64,000 bases of DNA. Source: Halomonas getboli. GTDB lineage: Bacteria; Pseudomonadota; Gammaproteobacteria; Pseudomonadales; Halomonadaceae. The stretch is from the NCBI RefSeq assembly GCF_023094245.1, contig NZ_JALMEW010000003.1, positions 124,001 to 188,000 of the forward strand, given 5' to 3'. The notes beneath the pieces were generated by a model. That model ran no database searches. It worked only from the letters and a program-made list of their open reading frames with translations, and was not told where the DNA came from. A program made the position numbers and the translations under genes. Below are positions 52,075 to 62,870 of the stretch, piece by piece (position 1 is the stretch's first letter; every line of letters starts with the position of its first letter).

Positions 52075-52278
52075 TCAGTCCAGGGTGAAGCCGACCTTGA
52101 TCGTGACCTGCCAGTGAGCCACCCGGCCGTGCTCGATATGGCCGCGGGTGTCGATGACCTCGAACCAGCGCATGCCATGCAGGCTCTCCGAGGCCTTGGT
52201 CAGTGCGCTCTGGACGGCGTCCTCGATGCTCGTCTCGGAGCTGCCGGTCAGCTCGATGTGCTTGTAGGTGTGGCTCAT
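52075..52278 (-). CDS. dodecin, flavin-storage protein
   Basis: A 67-residue protein covering the whole dodecin family length. [20 protein letters not shown] and the W-F-E-V-x-D-T-R-G segment followed by [10 protein letters not shown] are typical; the tryptophan after MR and the glutamine in HWQV form the flavin-stacking pocket. Dodecins assemble as hollow dodecamers that sequester FMN, riboflavin or CoA-linked ligands. It sits between rsmB and trkA with 65 bases upstream and its own terminator, so it looks like an insertion into a conserved cluster. Confidence 0.92.
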   Translation of the reverse strand: MSHTYKHIELTGSSETSIEDAVQSALTKASESLHGMRWFEVIDTRGHIEHGRVAHWQVTIKVGFTLD

Positions 52279-52343
52279 GGTGTCGTCCTCTGGCAGCGGG
52301 GAAAGGGCGAGGAGGCCGACAGGCGGAGGCCCCCTCCGGCCGC

Positions 52344-53684
52344 TCAGGCGGCCCGCTTCCTCAGTCTGGCATAGAAGAAGCCGTCATGGCTGTCGGCGCT
52401 CGGCAGCAGCTGGCGGCCGGCGCCGGCGGGGCGGCCCCAGGCCACGCCGTCGGGCGTGGTCACCTCGGCGTCCGGGGTGCGGGCGAGGAAGGCGGCGACC
52501 TGGTCGGCGTTCTCCTCGGGCAGCACCGAGCAGGTGGCATAGAGCAGCGTGCCGCCCGGCGCCAGCAGCGGCCACAGGTTGTCGAGCAGCCGGGCCTGGA
52601 GCTCGGCCAGCTTGGCGATGTCCGAGTGGCGGCGCAGGCGCTTGATGTCCGGATGGCGGCGGATCACGCCGCTGCCCGAGCAGGGCGCGTCGAGCAGGAT
52701 GGCGTCGAACGGCGTGCCGTCCCACCAGTCGCGCCGGGTGGCGTCGCCGTGGGCCAGGTCGGCCTCCAGGCCGAGCCGCGACAGGGTGTCCTCGACCCGC
52801 GCCAGGCGGGTGTCGTCGCTGTCGATGGCCTGCAGGTCGACGTCGAACAGCTCGAGCAGGTGGGCGGTCTTGCCGCCCGGGGCGCAGCAGGCGTCCAGCA
52901 CCCGGGCGCCGGGGCGCGGGGCGAGGGTCGGGCCGAGCAGCTCGGCGGCGAGCTGGGCCGCTTCGTCCTGCACGCTGACCAGCCCCTCCTGGAAGCCGGG
53001 CAGCCGGCCGACGTCGCACGGCTCGTCGAGGGTCAGGCCCTCGGGCGAGTGCAGGCACAGGCGGGCGCCGATGTCCGGTGCGTCGAGGCGCTCGAGGTAG
53101 CTCTCGCGGTCGCCGTGGCGGCGATTGACGCGCAGCGTCATCGGCCCGGGCTGGTTGTTGGCCTCGCAGATCGCGCGCCAGTCGTCCGGCCAGGCCTGAC
53201 GGAAGGCCTTTAGCCACCACTTGGGATGCAGCAACGCCACCGCCGGGTCGCGATCGACCTCGGCCTGGAGGGTGCTGGCCTCGCGCTGCAGGCGGCGCAG
53301 GCAGCCATTGAGCACCCGGGTGGCCCAGGGCTTGTTGATCAGCCGCGCGGCGCCGGCGGTCTCACCCACCGCGGCGTGGGGCGGAATACGCGTGTAGAGC
53401 AGCTGGTAGATGCCCACCAGCAGCAGCGCCTGGACGTCGGCGTCGCGGGTCTTGAAGGGCTTGTCCAGCAGCTTGCCGGCGAGCGCCTCGAGGCGGCACA
53501 GGGCGCGGCAGCTGCCGAAGCACAGCTCCTTGAACAGGCCGCGATCCCGGGACACCACCTGATGGTCGTCGAGGTTGCTGAGCGAGCCGCGGCCGGTGAT
53601 CACCGGCACCAGGGCGCGGGCGGCCGCGGCGCGCACCGCCTGGCCGCTGTCGGGCGAGCGGGAGGAATGGCGCGGCTGGTTCAT
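52344..53684 (-). CDS. rsmB: 16S rRNA (cytosine(967)-C5)-methyltransferase
   Basis: A 446-residue enzyme, formerly Sun/Fmu. The N-terminal ~140 residues form the NusB-like RNA-binding domain ([22 protein letters not shown]). The methyltransferase domain has the SAM loop [17 protein letters not shown], the catalytic-site [15 protein letters not shown] and the second cysteine in [10 protein letters not shown]. It methylates C967 of 16S rRNA. Its start overlaps the fmt stop by four bases, so fmt-rsmB are coupled. Confidence 0.95.
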   Translation of the reverse strand: MNQPRHSSRSPDSGQAVRAAAARALVPVITGRGSLSNLDDHQVVSRDRGLFKELCFGSCRALCRLEALAGKLLDKPFKTRDADVQALLLVGIYQLLYTRIPPHAAVGETAGAARLINKPWATRVLNGCLRRLQREASTLQAEVDRDPAVALLHPKWWLKAFRQAWPDDWRAICEANNQPGPMTLRVNRRHGDRESYLERLDAPDIGARLCLHSPEGLTLDEPCDVGRLPGFQEGLVSVQDEAAQLAAELLGPTLAPRPGARVLDACCAPGGKTAHLLELFDVDLQAIDSDDTRLARVEDTLSRLGLEADLAHGDATRRDWWDGTPFDAILLDAPCSGSGVIRRHPDIKRLRRHSDIAKLAELQARLLDNLWPLLAPGGTLLYATCSVLPEENADQVAAFLARTPDAEVTTPDGVAWGRPAGAGRQLLPSADSHDGFFYARLRKRAA

Positions 53685-54673
53685 GCGGGAGTCTCCTGGT
53701 TCGGCCGGCCCAGGCGGCTGCCGGGCGCGAAGCGATCCGCGCGAGCCTTGAGCAGCTCGCGCACGTCGAGGGGCTTGCCGCCGGGCAGCTGGGCCCGGGT
53801 GACGCGCAGCACCTGGGCGCCGTGCTCGCCGCAGGCGATGCGCAGGGCGTCATCGTCATGGGGCAGCAGGGTGCCGGGGGCGGCGCGCTCGTCGCTGGGT
53901 GTGGCTTGAGCGTCGGCCTCGGCCATCAGCAGCCGCAGGCGATCGTCGCCCAGCGCGCACCAGGCCACCGGCCAGGGATTGAAGGCGCGGATGCGCGCGG
54001 CCAGGGCCTCGGCGTCCTCGCGGAAGTCGAGTTCGGCCTCGGCCTTGGACAGCTTGGCGGCGTAGGTGACGCCGTCCTCGGGCTGTGGCGTGGCGGCGAG
54101 GCCGTCGCCGGCCAGGGCGTCCAGCGTCTCGACCATGGCCCGGCCGCCCAGGGCGGCCAGGGCGTCATGCAGGGCGCCGCCGGTGGTGGTGGCGGTGATC
54201 GGCGTTCGGGCGATGCGCAGCATGGCGCCGGTATCGAGCCCCTCGTCCATCTGCATGATGGTCACGCCGCTCTCGGCGTCGCCGGCCTCGATGCCGCGCT
54301 GGATCGGCGCGGCGCCGCGCCAGCGCGGCAGCAGCGAGGCGTGGACGTTGATGCAGCCGAGGCGCGGGGTGTCGAGCACCGCCTTGGGCAGGATCAGGCC
54401 GTAGGCCACCACCACCATGATGTCCGCCTCCAGGGCGGCCAGTTCGGCCAGGGCCTCGGGCGTCTTCAGCGATGCCGGCTGATGGACCGGCAGGTCGTGC
54501 TCGAGGGCCAGTGCCTTGACCGGGCTGGGGGTGAGCTTGCGGCCGCGGCCGGCGGGGCGGTCGGGCTGGGTGTAGACGGCGACGACGCGATGGGAGCTCG
54601 CCAGCAGCGCCGACAGGCTCTCGGCGGCGAAGTCGGGCGTGCCGGCGAAGATGACGCGCAGGGGTCGGGACAT
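53681..54673 (-). CDS. fmt: methionyl-tRNA formyltransferase
   Basis: A 330-residue enzyme that formylates Met-tRNAfMet with 10-formyl-tetrahydrofolate. [20 protein letters not shown] begins the Rossmann domain. [25 protein letters not shown] supplies the catalytic Asn-His pair, and [17 protein letters not shown] includes the catalytic aspartate. The C-terminal OB-fold is present. The start at 54673 (MSRPLRV) is selected over an upstream ATG that precedes unconserved residues. A terminator-like hairpin separates it from def, so fmt probably has its own promoter. Confidence 0.95.
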   Translation of the reverse strand: MSRPLRVIFAGTPDFAAESLSALLASSHRVVAVYTQPDRPAGRGRKLTPSPVKALALEHDLPVHQPASLKTPEALAELAALEADIMVVVAYGLILPKAVLDTPRLGCINVHASLLPRWRGAAPIQRGIEAGDAESGVTIMQMDEGLDTGAMLRIARTPITATTTGGALHDALAALGGRAMVETLDALAGDGLAATPQPEDGVTYAAKLSKAEAELDFREDAEALAARIRAFNPWPVAWCALGDDRLRLLMAEADAQATPSDERAAPGTLLPHDDDALRIACGEHGAQVLRVTRAQLPGGKPLDVRELLKARADRFAPGSRLGRPNQETPA

Positions 54674-54734
54674 GGGTTCGGAGGCCTTGCCGGAATGAAT
54701 GCCTCCCATGATAACGGAGCCGGGCCCAAACGAC

Positions 54735-54765
54735 GAAGGCCGGCGCCCATCGGGCACCGGCCTTC
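54735..54765 (-). terminator. hairpin between def and fmt
   Basis: A 14-bp stem with one mismatch (gaaggccggcgccc/gggcaccggccttc, loop atc) lies 26 bases past the def stop on the minus strand, then TCGTTTG. It would partly terminate the def transcript before fmt. Confidence 0.75.
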
Positions 54766-54790
54766 ATCTCGGTAAGGGCGTCGAGGCGAC

Positions 54791-55303
54791 TCAGGCCGGC
54801 TGGTTCAGCCGGTGGCGCTTCTGCATCTTCTTCATCACCCGGTCGCGCTTGAGCGGCGAGAGGTAGTCGACAAACAGTACGCCCTCGAGGTGGTCGTGCT
54901 CGTGCTGGATGCAGTGGGCCAGCAGGCCGTCGGCCTCGAGTTCGTAGGGCTGGCCGTTGCGGTCCAGGGCCTTGAGCTGGACCTTCAGCGCCCGCGGCAC
55001 CTCGGCGTAGTACTCGGGCACCGACAGGCAGCCTTCCTGCATCGGCTCGCGCTCCTCGCCGATCGGCACGTACTCGGGGTTGATCAGCACGAGCGGGGCG
55101 CTCTGGTCCTCGCTGACGTCGATCACGATGACCCGGCGGTGCACGTCCACCTGGGTGGCCGCCAGGCCGATGCCGGGCGCGGCATACATCGTCTCGAGCA
55201 TGTCGTCGACCAGCCGGCGCACCTCGTCGTCGACCGTCTCGACGGGGGCGGCCTTGGTACGGAGCCGCTCGTCGGGGAATTCGAGAATGGGGAGTCTGGC
55301 CAT
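54791..55303 (-). CDS. def: peptide deformylase
   Basis: A 170-residue metalloenzyme that removes the N-formyl group from nascent proteins. The three motifs are intact: GIGLAATQ (44-51), EGCLSVP with the metal-binding cysteine, and HEHDHLEG with the two histidines and catalytic glutamate. The product-substrate logic with fmt explains their adjacency. It is divergent from the LysM gene; the 165-base gap contains both promoters. Confidence 0.97.
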   Translation of the reverse strand: MARLPILEFPDERLRTKAAPVETVDDEVRRLVDDMLETMYAAPGIGLAATQVDVHRRVIVIDVSEDQSAPLVLINPEYVPIGEEREPMQEGCLSVPEYYAEVPRALKVQLKALDRNGQPYELEADGLLAHCIQHEHDHLEGVLFVDYLSPLKRDRVMKKMQKRHRLNQPA

Positions 55304-55468
55304 GGCGTTGGTATCACCGTTGTGCTGTCATTCGGGAAATACGGCTATTCTAGAAGCCTGCGGCATGCCGGGAAACCGCGGCACAACGCATCGTATCGAT
55401 AGCATCAGACTATACCACGGCGGCGAGGTTCCTGGCGCCGCCGAGCTCATCAGGCAGGGAGCGAGGCA

Positions 55469-56557
55469 ATGAAGCAGATCGGACGCAGCAGGCTCGTGTG
55501 GCGCTGGCTGGGGGGGCTGGCGCTGGGAATGCTCGCCACCGGCGCCGCCCAGGCCCAGGGCCTGAGCTGGGACGATGGTCTGAGGGGCGACGCTCCCGAT
55601 CGCTACACCGTGGTGCGAGGCGACACCCTGTGGGACATCTCCGGACGTTTCCTGCAGCACCCCTGGCAGTGGCCCGAGGTGTGGCAGGTCAATCCGCAGA
55701 TCGAGAACCCGCACCTGATCTACCCCGGCGATATCGTCTACCTCTACGACTGCGGCGGCCGCCCGTGTCTGGGGCTGGAGCGCGGCCAGGGCGTGGTGCA
55801 CCTGTCGCCGGAGGTGCGCACCGTGCCGCGGCGCGAGGCGATCGAGCCGATCCCGCTGGAATCGGTGCGCCTGTTCATGCGCGATCATCGAGTCATCACC
55901 GATCCCGAGGCCCTCGACGAGCTGGCCTATGTGGTGGGCGGCAACGACGGCCGGCTGATCAGCGGCGCCGGCGACCGCTTCTACGCCCGCGGCGAGGTGC
56001 CGGCCGGCGCCCGCGTCGGCATCTATCGCCCCGGCGAACGCTATCTCGACCAGGCCACCGGCGAGGTGCTGGGCCTCGAGCTCGAGAGCGTGGGCGAGGC
56101 CCGGCAGATGCGCCAGGAGGACGATGTCGCGGTACTGGAGGCCACCAAGGCGACCCAGGAGATTCGCAACGGTGACATCGTGCTGCCGCTGGAGGATCGC
56201 GCCCTGGTCACCGAGTTCCTGCCGCGGGCCCCGGATCGGGCCGTCGAGGGGCATATCCTGTCGGTGCCCGGCGGCGTGCGTTTCATCGGCCGGCTGCAGA
56301 TGGTCGCCCTGGACCGCGGCACCCGCGACGGCCTGGCGCCGGGCCATGTGCTGGCGGTGGAGCAGCGCGGCGAGCTGGTCGACGATCCCCGCACCGGCGA
56401 GATGCTGCGCCTGCCCGGCGAGGATGCCGGGCTGGTGATGGTGGTGCGGCCCTACGAGAAGATGAGCTATGGCCTGGTGATGCAGGCCTCGCGCACCCTG
56501 GCGGTGGGCGACCGCCTGCACACTCCGGGCGCCGGCCTGGACACGGCGCAGCGCTAG
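55469..56557 (+). CDS. LysM peptidoglycan-binding protein
   Basis: A 362-residue secreted or periplasmic protein. The signal peptide ends at AAQAQG (about residue 29). One LysM domain occupies ~45-95: YTVVRGDTLWDISGRFLQHP, then VNPQIENPHLIYPGDIVYLY. The remaining ~250 residues are predicted beta-rich and include two similar acidic, glycine-rich stretches; they lack a known catalytic motif. This protein type precedes dprA in many gammaproteobacteria, always divergent from def, and its function is not established. GGGAGCGAGG lies upstream of the start. The dprA start lies 9 bases beyond its stop. Confidence 0.87.
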   Translation: MKQIGRSRLVWRWLGGLALGMLATGAAQAQGLSWDDGLRGDAPDRYTVVRGDTLWDISGRFLQHPWQWPEVWQVNPQIENPHLIYPGDIVYLYDCGGRPCLGLERGQGVVHLSPEVRTVPRREAIEPIPLESVRLFMRDHRVITDPEALDELAYVVGGNDGRLISGAGDRFYARGEVPAGARVGIYRPGERYLDQATGEVLGLELESVGEARQMRQEDDVAVLEATKATQEIRNGDIVLPLEDRALVTEFLPRAPDRAVEGHILSVPGGVRFIGRLQMVALDRGTRDGLAPGHVLAVEQRGELVDDPRTGEMLRLPGEDAGLVMVVRPYEKMSYGLVMQASRTLAVGDRLHTPGAGLDTAQR

Positions 56558-56566
56558 GCCGCTACC

Positions 56567-57679
56567 ATGCCGACGGCCAGGGAGTGGCGGCTGCTGTCGC
56601 GCCTGCCCGGCCTCGGGGCCGGCGGGCTGGCCGAGCTCGCCGCCCGTGCCCCGGACTGGCCCCAGGGCTGGCTGGCGGCGATGCCACGCGAGGCCGCGAC
56701 CGCCCTGCGGCTGTGGCTCGACCATCCCGCGCGCAGTCCGCTCACCGCTGACCTCGACGCCGACGAGGCCTGGCTCGCCGAGGCGCCCGGCCGTGAGCTG
56801 TTGCATCCCGATCATCCCGCCTGGCCGGCGCCGCTGGCCCAGATAGCCGATCCGCCGCCGGTGCTGTGGGCCTGGGGCGATCTCGACGCGCTGGCGCCGC
56901 CGCGGCTGGCCATGGTGGGCACCCGCAAGCCGACCCGCGAGGGGCTCGCCAACGCCGCTGGCTTTGCCCGGGCGCTGACCGAGCGCGGCTGGAGCGTGGT
57001 CAGCGGCATGGCGCTGGGCATCGACGCCGCCGCCCAGCAGGCGGCGCTGGAAGCGGGCGGCCGCAGCGTGGCGGTGCTCGGCGGCGGGGTGGACGTGATC
57101 TATCCGGCTCGCCATCGCGCCCTGCACGAGCGGCTGCGTGAGCCGGGCGGCCTGCTGCTGTCCGAACATCCGCCCGGTACCAGGCCCCACCCCGCCTTCT
57201 TCCCGCGCCGCAATCGCATCGTCACCGGGCTTTGCCGCGGCGTGCTGGTGGTGGAGGCCGCCGAGCGCAGCGGATCGCTGGTCAGCGCCCGGCTGGCCGG
57301 CGAGCAGAGCCGCGAGGTGTTCGCCGTGCCGGGCTCGATCCACAATCCCCAGGCCCGGGGCTGCCTGGGACTGCTGCGCGACGGCGCGGTGCTGGTGCGC
57401 GACGTCGACGACATCCTCGCCGAGCTGCCCGCCTGGAGCGCCGCGCCGGAGGCGCCGCGCGCGCGGTCATCAGAGCAAACGCCCGCCGTCACCGACGCCG
57501 ACGATCCGCTGCTGGCCTGGCTCAGCGATACCCCGACCCCGGTCGACTCCCTGGTGAACCTCACCGGGCTGTCGGTGGCCGAGTGCCAGCGCCGGCTGCT
57601 GGCCCTCGAGCTGGAGGGTCGCGCCGGCCCCGCCGCCGGCGGCTGGGTGCGCCTGCCGGGCTCCGGGGGAGCGTGGTAG
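56567..57679 (+). CDS. dprA: DNA-processing protein DprA
   Basis: A 370-residue protein with a helical N-terminal region, a Rossmann-like DNA-binding core (LAMVGTRKPTREGLANAAGF, VVSGMALGIDAAAQQAAL, AVLGGGVDVIYPARH) and a short C-terminal winged helix (LVNLTGLSVAECQRRLLALELEG). DprA loads RecA on single-stranded DNA entering during transformation; in non-transformable bacteria it is often kept. Between core and winged helix (about 300-325) lies a variable acidic linker. It is cotranscribed with the LysM and tsaC genes. Confidence 0.94.
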   Translation: MPTAREWRLLSRLPGLGAGGLAELAARAPDWPQGWLAAMPREAATALRLWLDHPARSPLTADLDADEAWLAEAPGRELLHPDHPAWPAPLAQIADPPPVLWAWGDLDALAPPRLAMVGTRKPTREGLANAAGFARALTERGWSVVSGMALGIDAAAQQAALEAGGRSVAVLGGGVDVIYPARHRALHERLREPGGLLLSEHPPGTRPHPAFFPRRNRIVTGLCRGVLVVEAAERSGSLVSARLAGEQSREVFAVPGSIHNPQARGCLGLLRDGAVLVRDVDDILAELPAWSAAPEAPRARSSEQTPAVTDADDPLLAWLSDTPTPVDSLVNLTGLSVAECQRRLLALELEGRAGPAAGGWVRLPGSGGAW

Positions 57680-57716
57680 AATCCCGGCCCATGTCGGACA
57701 CCGCCGGAACTCCACC

Positions 57717-58286
57717 ATGACTCAGGATCCTTCCCTCGACGCCGCCGTGGCCGCCCTGCGTGCCGGCGGCGTGATTGCCTATCCCACCGAGGCCGTCTGG
57801 GGCCTCGGCTGCGACCCCGACGATGCCACGGCCCTCACTCGGCTGCTCGAACTCAAGCGCCGCGATCCGGCTAAGGGCGTGATCCTGGTGGCCGCCGATA
57901 GTGCTCAGCTCGAGCCCTGGCTGGAGGGTCTCGATGACGCCCGCCGTGCGACGTTGGCCGAGCCTCGCGACACGCCGACCACCTGGCTGGTGCCGGACAA
58001 CGGCCGGGCACATCCTCTGGTGCGCGGCGAGCACGATCGGGTGGCGCTCAGGATCAGCGACCATCCGCTGGTCGCTGCGCTGTGCCGCGCCTTCGGCGGC
58101 CCCATCGTCTCGACCTCGGCCAACCGCGCCGGCGAGCCCTCGGCGATGAGCGCCGACGAGATCCATATCGTCTTTGGTGAAGGGCCCGACGGCGAGCTCG
58201 ACGCCGTGCTCGACGGCCCGCTGGGCGGCCACGATCGCCCCAGCACCATCCGCGACCTGGTCACCGGCCGCGTGCTGCGCGACTGA
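57717..58286 (+). CDS. tsaC: L-threonylcarbamoyladenylate synthase
   Basis: A 189-residue YrdC-fold enzyme making threonylcarbamoyl-AMP from threonine, bicarbonate and ATP for the t6A37 tRNA modification. AYPTEAVWGLGCDPDD and KRRDPAKGVILVAAD contain the substrate-binding K-x-R and S/T-x-A-like motifs; ISDHPLVAALCRAFGGPIVSTSANRAGEP is also characteristic. The short length is TsaC rather than the two-domain Sua5. It provides the substrate for the modification later acted on by TcdA (42.1-42.9 kb). Confidence 0.94.
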   Translation: MTQDPSLDAAVAALRAGGVIAYPTEAVWGLGCDPDDATALTRLLELKRRDPAKGVILVAADSAQLEPWLEGLDDARRATLAEPRDTPTTWLVPDNGRAHPLVRGEHDRVALRISDHPLVAALCRAFGGPIVSTSANRAGEPSAMSADEIHIVFGEGPDGELDAVLDGPLGGHDRPSTIRDLVTGRVLRD

Positions 58287-58314
58287 GAGACCGTTGGAGA
58301 TATCCGGTGAATGA

Positions 58315-60125
<1,811 letters not shown>

Positions 60126-60146
60126 CGCCACCAGGCCGCGAACAAG

Positions 60147-60183
60147 AACGCCCCGAGCCGTCGTCCGGCTCGGGGCGTTTTTC
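60147..60183 (+). terminator. intrinsic terminator of the dprA-tsaC-hemF-aroE operon
   Basis: A perfect 14-bp stem aacgccccgagccg/cggctcggggcgtt followed by tttt lies about 20 bases past the aroE stop. It may also serve the convergent M48 gene. Confidence 0.92.
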
Positions 60184-60212
60184 CTGCGGCCCGCTCGGGG
60201 CTGTCTATCGGC

Positions 60213-61004
60213 TCAGGGCTGTCCGCAGTTCGGCGCGCGCCCGGCCTGTTGATAGAGCCGCAGCGCCTCGGGCATGCCCTGCTCGAGGCCGGCGATGCGG
60301 TTGCCGTGGCTGGGGTGGGTGGACATCCACTCGGGCGGCTGGCCGCCGCCGGCCTGCTCCATGTTCTGCCACAGCGCGACGCTGGCGCGCGGGTCGAAGC
60401 CGGCCTTGGCCATCAGCCGCAGGCCGATGGTGTCGGCCTCGCTCTCGTGGCTGCGCGAGAACGGCAGCAGGATGCCGTACTGGGCGCCCATGCCCAGTGC
60501 CGCCATCACCTGCTGGCCGCCGGCGCCCTCCAGGCCGGCGGCCGAGGACAGCACCGAGAGGCCAAGGTTGGTGGCGCTCTGGGTCGAGGCGCGTTCGTTG
60601 GCGTGATGGGCCAGCACGTGGCCGATCTCGTGGCCGATGACCGCCGCCAGCTGGTCCTGATTGTCGGTGATCTCGAGCAGGCCGGTGTTCACCCCCACAT
60701 AGCCGCCGGGCAGCGCGAAGGCGTTGGCCGAGTCGTCCTCGAACACTCGCACCTGCCAGTTGTCCTGCTGCAGCTCGGCCGGCAGGGTGGCGACGATCTC
60801 CCGGGTCACGCACTGGGCCAGCCGCAGCGGCGCGCCGTCCACGGTGGTGCGTTGCTGCTGATACTGGGAGAAGGCCTGGGCGCCCATCTGGTCGAGCTGG
60901 TCGTCGGACATCAGGGTCAGCTGCGAGCGTCCGGTGGGCGAGGTGGTGCAGGCGGCCAGGGCGACGCTCAGCGCGCCCACGGCGAGACAGTGATTCCAGC
61001 GCAT
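60213..61004 (-). CDS. M48-family lipoprotein metalloprotease
   Basis: A 263-residue predicted outer-membrane lipoprotein: signal peptide with lipobox LAAC (Cys19), then a single M48 peptidase domain. The zinc motif is HEIGHVLAHH (125-134) and the third ligand lies in SHESEADTIG. It resembles LoiP/YggG-like periplasmic proteases that take part in envelope quality control. The ATG at 61004 is chosen because it directly precedes the signal peptide and has CAGGAGAA upstream; the frame continues upstream without a signal. Confidence 0.9.
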   Translation of the reverse strand: MRWNHCLAVGALSVALAACTTSPTGRSQLTLMSDDQLDQMGAQAFSQYQQQRTTVDGAPLRLAQCVTREIVATLPAELQQDNWQVRVFEDDSANAFALPGGYVGVNTGLLEITDNQDQLAAVIGHEIGHVLAHHANERASTQSATNLGLSVLSSAAGLEGAGGQQVMAALGMGAQYGILLPFSRSHESEADTIGLRLMAKAGFDPRASVALWQNMEQAGGGQPPEWMSTHPSHGNRIAGLEQGMPEALRLYQQAGRAPNCGQP

Positions 61005-61122
61005 CGAAGTTCTCCTGAGGCCGGCCGTGGCAGCGCCACTGGACGGCGAATAAGGGTTCGCCACAAGATACCCCTCACGCCTGCAAGATCAACCGCGAAA
61101 CCTGCAATCACGGAGGAAGTGC

Positions 61123-61986
61123 ATGGACGATGAATTGTCGCAGCGCCTGCTGTCACTGCTGGCCCGGGTCGAGCCCTGGCTGCCGCCGGCCGCCGAGGCG
61201 GTCGACTGGACGCGCGACGTGGCCGCGCTGTGGGAGCGTCACGCCCTGGGCGGGCGGCTGGTGCCGGTGCCGCCGCGCGACGCCCTGGCCCTCGACGACC
61301 TGCTCGGCATCGAGCGCCAGAAGCGCCAGCTGGTCGATAACACCCGCGCCTTCCTGCGCGGTCATCCCGCCAACCACGCGCTGCTGTGGGGCGCCCGGGG
61401 CAGCGGCAAGTCGTCGCTGGTGCGGGCGCTGCTCAACGGGCTGGGAGGCGAAGGGCTGCGCCTGGTCCAGGTCGACCGCCACGACCTGGGTGCGCTGCCG
61501 TCGCTGGTGGCCCAGCTGCGTCACCTGCCGCACCGCTTCGTGGTCTACTGCGACGATCTCTCCTTCGAGCAGAACGACGATGCCTACAAGGCACTGAAGA
61601 GCGTGCTCGACGGCACCCTCACCGGCCCGCCCGAGAATGTGCTGCTCTACGCCACCTCCAACCGCCGCCATCTGTTGCCGGAGTCGATGGCCGACAACGA
61701 CGCCACTCGCTTGGTCGGCGAGGAGCTCCATCACGGCGACGCCGTCGAGGAGAAGATCTCGCTGTCCGACCGCTTCGGGCTGTGGCTGGCCTTCCACCCG
61801 TTCTCCCAGAACGCCTACCTCGAGGCCTGCGAGCACTGGACGCGGCGCCTCGGCGAGGCGGACGACTGGGGCGACGAGGCGCGGGCCGAGGCGGTGCGCT
61901 ATGCCACCCTGCGCGGCGGACGCAGCGGCCGGGTGGCCTGGCAGTTCGCCTGCCAGTGGATCGGCGGCCGGCGCCTCCACGGCTAG
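61123..61986 (+). CDS. DUF815 family AAA+ ATPase
   Basis: A 287-residue P-loop ATPase of the DUF815 family. Walker A is WGARGSGKSSLV (90-97), VVYCDDLSFEQNDDAYKALKSVLDG holds Walker B, and VLLYATSNRRHLLPESM includes sensor-1. The N-terminal ~50 residues are the usual helical cap. The function of the family is not established. Its stop shares CTAG (61983-61986) with the convergent putative lipoprotein gene. GGAGGAAG precedes the start. Confidence 0.88.
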   Translation: MDDELSQRLLSLLARVEPWLPPAAEAVDWTRDVAALWERHALGGRLVPVPPRDALALDDLLGIERQKRQLVDNTRAFLRGHPANHALLWGARGSGKSSLVRALLNGLGGEGLRLVQVDRHDLGALPSLVAQLRHLPHRFVVYCDDLSFEQNDDAYKALKSVLDGTLTGPPENVLLYATSNRRHLLPESMADNDATRLVGEELHHGDAVEEKISLSDRFGLWLAFHPFSQNAYLEACEHWTRRLGEADDWGDEARAEAVRYATLRGGRSGRVAWQFACQWIGGRRLHG

Positions 61987-62618
61987 TCGCCGAGCGGGCG
62001 CAGCGCGCCGTTCTCGCCCACGGCCAGGCGGATGGTCGGCGTAAAGAGCCCCGACGGCAGGGTCATGCCCAGGCCGCTGAGGTCGCCCGGGGTGATCGAG
62101 AGCTCGCTGCCCTCCGGCAGGTCGCCGGTGCGGGCCATCTGGCGGGTCACCTCGACCAGCGGCGAGAGCCGGCTGCGGTCGACCTTCAACAGGTCGAAGG
62201 CCAGCGGCAGGCGCAGGTCGGCGTCGTCGCCCGGGCTCAGCGCCACGTCCTGCTCGTAGCGGCCGTCGATCGCCTCGAGCCCCGGCACGTCGAGGTTCCA
62301 GTCGAAGCCGCTCATCCGCACCGCCGGCAGCCCGGCGGGCAGGCCGAGGCCCAGCGCCATGGTGGCCTGCACCGGCAGGCTGCCGGCGCCGAGGCCGGAG
62401 GCGATCAGCGAGGTGAGGTCGGAGGTGTCGAGGCCGGCATCGATGGCATAGGGCCCGATGCGGATGTTCTCGACGCCCAGCGTGGTGACGGCCAGGCGGA
62501 AGGCGAACAGGCCGGTCTGGGGCAGTGCCAGGCAGCCGCCGATCAGCAGGACCAGGCAGCCGGGAATCAGCAGGCGCGCGCGGCGGCGCAGGGAACGAAG
62601 GAACATGGCGATTCTCAT
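61983..62618 (-). CDS. putative lipoprotein of unknown function
   Basis: A 211-residue protein I do not recognise. After a basic N-terminus a hydrophobic stretch ends in LIGGC (Cys29), a plausible lipobox, though LIPGC nearby and the lack of a following Ser/Gly-rich tether leave an inner-membrane anchor possible. The mature part alternates hydrophobic and charged residues in a beta-rich pattern with repeated L-P-x-G-L segments, loosely like AsmA- or LEA-type periplasmic domains. Two start codons are possible (62618 and 62606); neither has a strong Shine-Dalgarno. It is the last gene before der's terminator. Confidence 0.6.
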   Translation of the reverse strand: MRIAMFLRSLRRRARLLIPGCLVLLIGGCLALPQTGLFAFRLAVTTLGVENIRIGPYAIDAGLDTSDLTSLIASGLGAGSLPVQATMALGLGLPAGLPAVRMSGFDWNLDVPGLEAIDGRYEQDVALSPGDDADLRLPLAFDLLKVDRSRLSPLVEVTRQMARTGDLPEGSELSITPGDLSGLGMTLPSGLFTPTIRLAVGENGALRPLGD

Positions 62619-62772
62619 TGACGTGAGGGAGGGCGTCTCCGGGCGTTCGCCGGAAGTCGTCGACGGGGCGTCGAGGCGTCGCGCGGTGCCCGTCCTGGGT
62701 GGCGACTCTTGCCCCTCCTGGTCAAAAGTTCCTCGCCGTCCCCGCTGGCGGCGACCGCCTCGGGGTGACAGA

Positions 62773-62806
62773 CGCAAACCGCCGGCCCCAGGGCCGGCGG
62801 TTTGCG
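62773..62806 (-). terminator. hairpin terminator of der
   Basis: A perfect 16-bp stem cgcaaaccgccggccc/gggccggcggtttgcg with a 2-base loop lies 65 bases past the der stop. The flanking sequence lacks a clear T-run. Confidence 0.75.
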
Positions 62807-62870
62807 CTATCGGCGCGAGTACTATCGGCGAGATTCGCCCGCGCGTCGAGAGTCGACGGATGGCGACACG

